From Rugosibacter sp. (GTDB taxonomy: Bacteria; Pseudomonadota; Gammaproteobacteria; Burkholderiales; Rhodocyclaceae), in NCBI GenBank assembly GCA_030652715.1, contig JAUSQB010000078.1, positions 1 through 5,649 on the forward strand: a stretch of DNA of 5,649 nucleotides, read 5' to 3'. The position numbers and the translations under genes are program-made. The notes under the pieces were generated by a model. That model saw only the letters and a list, made by a program, of their open reading frames with translations. It did not search any database and had not been told where the DNA came from. Positions 4,473 through 5,649 of the stretch are shown one piece after another (within the stretch, counting starts at the first letter, position 1; each line of letters begins with the position of its first letter).

Positions 4473-5649
4473 CATTCAGCAATTCTGTATCCCATCGCCC
4501 GATAACCGCGCTGGCGCTTGTCCCACATCCGCAGCAGCGCCGGGTGGCCGGTATCTACGAAATCGATGATGCGCACATCGGTCTTGGTCGCGTGCTCACG
4601 GTGCAGACGGCCAGCGTATTGCTGAAGCGTTCCTTTCCACGACACAGGCATCGCCAGCACCAGGGTATCAAGCGGTGGATGGTCGAAACCTTCACCGACC
4701 AGCTTGCCGGTCGCAAGCAGTACGCGGGGTGCGTCCGGGGGTAGCGCCTCAAGTTCGGTGATCAAAGTGGCACGCAGTTTTTTTGCCAACCTGCCATGCA
4801 AAACAGTCAGTGCTGAAACTTTGCCGTTCAGAGCCGCCGCGATGGAATCGAGATGCTCCGTTCGCTCCGTCAGCACGAGGATCTTCCTGCCTTGCTTGTA
4901 CGCATTCTCGATCTCCGTCGCAATCGCGGCTGTCCGTGCCGGATCACCGGCGATGTGCCGGAAAACATCCTGAATCCCCGCTTCCTGCGGCAAATCAATT
5001 CTCGTGTGAAGAGTGCATGGCGTGACGGCCAGATCGTGTGGTGCTCCCAATGGTTTCGCGGCGGTATGGCGCGTTGGCCCGCACTGCATGAAAATAATCG
5101 GCTGCCGGCCATCGCGACGAATCGGTGTGGCGGTCAAACCAAGCACATATTTCGCTTTGGTCTGTTTCAGAATTGCCTCGAATGACTCTGCACTCAGGTG
5201 ATGGCATTCATCGATGATGACGTGGCCGTAATTTTCGACCAACGGATTGATTTCACCTTGGCGCGATAACGACTGCATCACGGCGATATCAATTTTCCCT
5301 GTCGGTTTGGCTTTGCCGCCACCGATGGTGCCGAGCACGCCCTTGCCAACGCCCAGAAATGATTGCAAACGCTCCTGCCACTGCTTGAGCAGTTCCCGCC
5401 GGTGTACGAGCACCAGTGTGTTCACTCCCCGCCGGGCAATCATCGCTGCGGCAGTAACCGTTTTGCCAAATGCAGTCGGCGCGCACAGGACGCCTGAATC
5501 GTGATGCAGCATGGCGGCGACAGCGAATTCTTGATCCAAGCGTAAAGTGCCGGAAAACGCCACGTCCAGCGGCGCCCCCGCGTATCGCTCGTCGATCAGC
5601 TCGCAGCCAATCGCATTGTCACGAAGTAGCTCCAGCGCGGCATCCAGGC
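4472..5649 (-). CDS. Superfamily 2 DEAD/DEAH helicase, C-terminal part of a TOTE-type primase-helicase; N-terminus beyond window
   Basis: The frame is open to the window edge, so 391 residues of a longer protein are visible. A GTG at 5563-5561 is not the start: the 28 codons before it (LDAALELLRDNAIGC...) read like the continuation of the family. Helicase motifs, numbered from the GTG, are Q11 (LDQEFAV), motif I APTAFGKT (28-35), motif II DECH (118-121), motif III-like GLTATP (142-147), motif V ATGKLVGEGFD (284-294) and motif VI QYAGRLHR (315-322). Both RecA-like lobes are therefore complete and look active. Phrases such as IGGGKAKPTGKIDIAVMQSL, EGFDHPPLDTLVLAMPVSWKG and the RMWDKRQRGYRAMGY end match, from memory, the helicase half of long proteins with an N-terminal archaeo-eukaryotic primase domain annotated as TOTE conflict systems. 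The ATPase and strand-separating role on nucleic acid follows from the motifs. The primase link is inference, since that region lies outside. No partner gene lies downstream. A stand-alone XPB/UvsW-like helicase is the alternative. Confidence 0.92.
   Translation of the reverse strand, partial: LDAALELLRDNAIGCELIDERYAGAPLDVAFSGTLRLDQEFAVAAMLHHDSGVLCAPTAFGKTVTAAAMIARRGVNTLVLVHRRELLKQWQERLQSFLGVGKGVLGTIGGGKAKPTGKIDIAVMQSLSRQGEINPLVENYGHVIIDECHHLSAESFEAILKQTKAKYVLGLTATPIRRDGRQPIIFMQCGPTRHTAAKPLGAPHDLAVTPCTLHTRIDLPQEAGIQDVFRHIAGDPARTAAIATEIENAYKQGRKILVLTERTEHLDSIAAALNGKVSALTVLHGRLAKKLRATLITELEALPPDAPRVLLATGKLVGEGFDHPPLDTLVLAMPVSWKGTLQQYAGRLHREHATKTDVRIIDFVDTGHPALLRMWDKRQRGYRAMGYRIAE

Noticed and set aside
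4853..5185. Plus-strand open frames inside the helicase region
   Set aside because: They are antisense to a frame with all SF2 helicase motifs, and no family pattern is seen.
5561..5563. GTG as the helicase start
   Set aside because: The frame continues upstream without a stop to the window edge and the upstream residues resemble the family linker, so the gene is truncated by the window rather than starting here.
1..5649. CRISPR array, tRNA or rRNA genes, dif site, insertion sequence
   Set aside because: No regularly spaced repeats, tRNA cloverleaf, rRNA stretch, dif-like palindrome or transposase frame was seen on either strand by eye. XerC is judged to be the housekeeping recombinase, not a mobile-element integrase.

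Overview
The window reads as a piece of a proteobacterial chromosome, most likely betaproteobacterial. The evidence is the moderately GC-rich coding sequence, the dapF-DUF484-xerC gene order, the DapF N-terminus ([12 protein letters not shown]), and the Nu-class glutathione transferase and DUF2189 membrane protein next to it. The HAD phosphatase gene yigB, which follows xerC in enterobacteria, is absent here. The assignment rests on gene order and recalled family resemblance, not on a search.

Layout: (1) 1-2415, plus strand, a tight operon-like run of dapF (lysine and peptidoglycan precursor synthesis; its first few codons lie before the window), a DUF484/GAF-like protein, and the tyrosine recombinase xerC. 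The first two genes abut with no gap and xerC starts 10 nt after the second. (2) 2457-3161, minus strand, convergent with xerC: a YfcG-like glutathione transferase-fold protein with its own Shine-Dalgarno and a plausible promoter. (3) 3162-3453, a divergent intergenic region with an 8+8 bp inverted repeat. (4) 3454-4224, plus strand, a DUF2189 multi-pass membrane protein. (5) 4225-4471, a convergent non-coding stretch with two strong hairpins and the second copy of a 26-bp repeat whose first copy follows xerC. (6) 4472 to the right edge, minus strand, the C-terminal part of a superfamily 2 helicase. Its reading frame stays open to the edge, so it is not complete.

The first block is housekeeping: DapF supplies meso-diaminopimelate, and XerC with XerD resolves chromosome dimers at dif. 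The role of DUF484 is unknown despite its conserved linkage. The most interesting part is the right end. The helicase closely resembles, from memory, the helicase half of the large archaeo-eukaryotic-primase/helicase proteins annotated as TOTE conflict systems. If so, the primase half and any partners lie beyond base 5649 and the window holds one edge of a putative defence or conflict locus. The hairpin- and repeat-bearing gap at 4225-4471 separates that gene from the ordinary genes.
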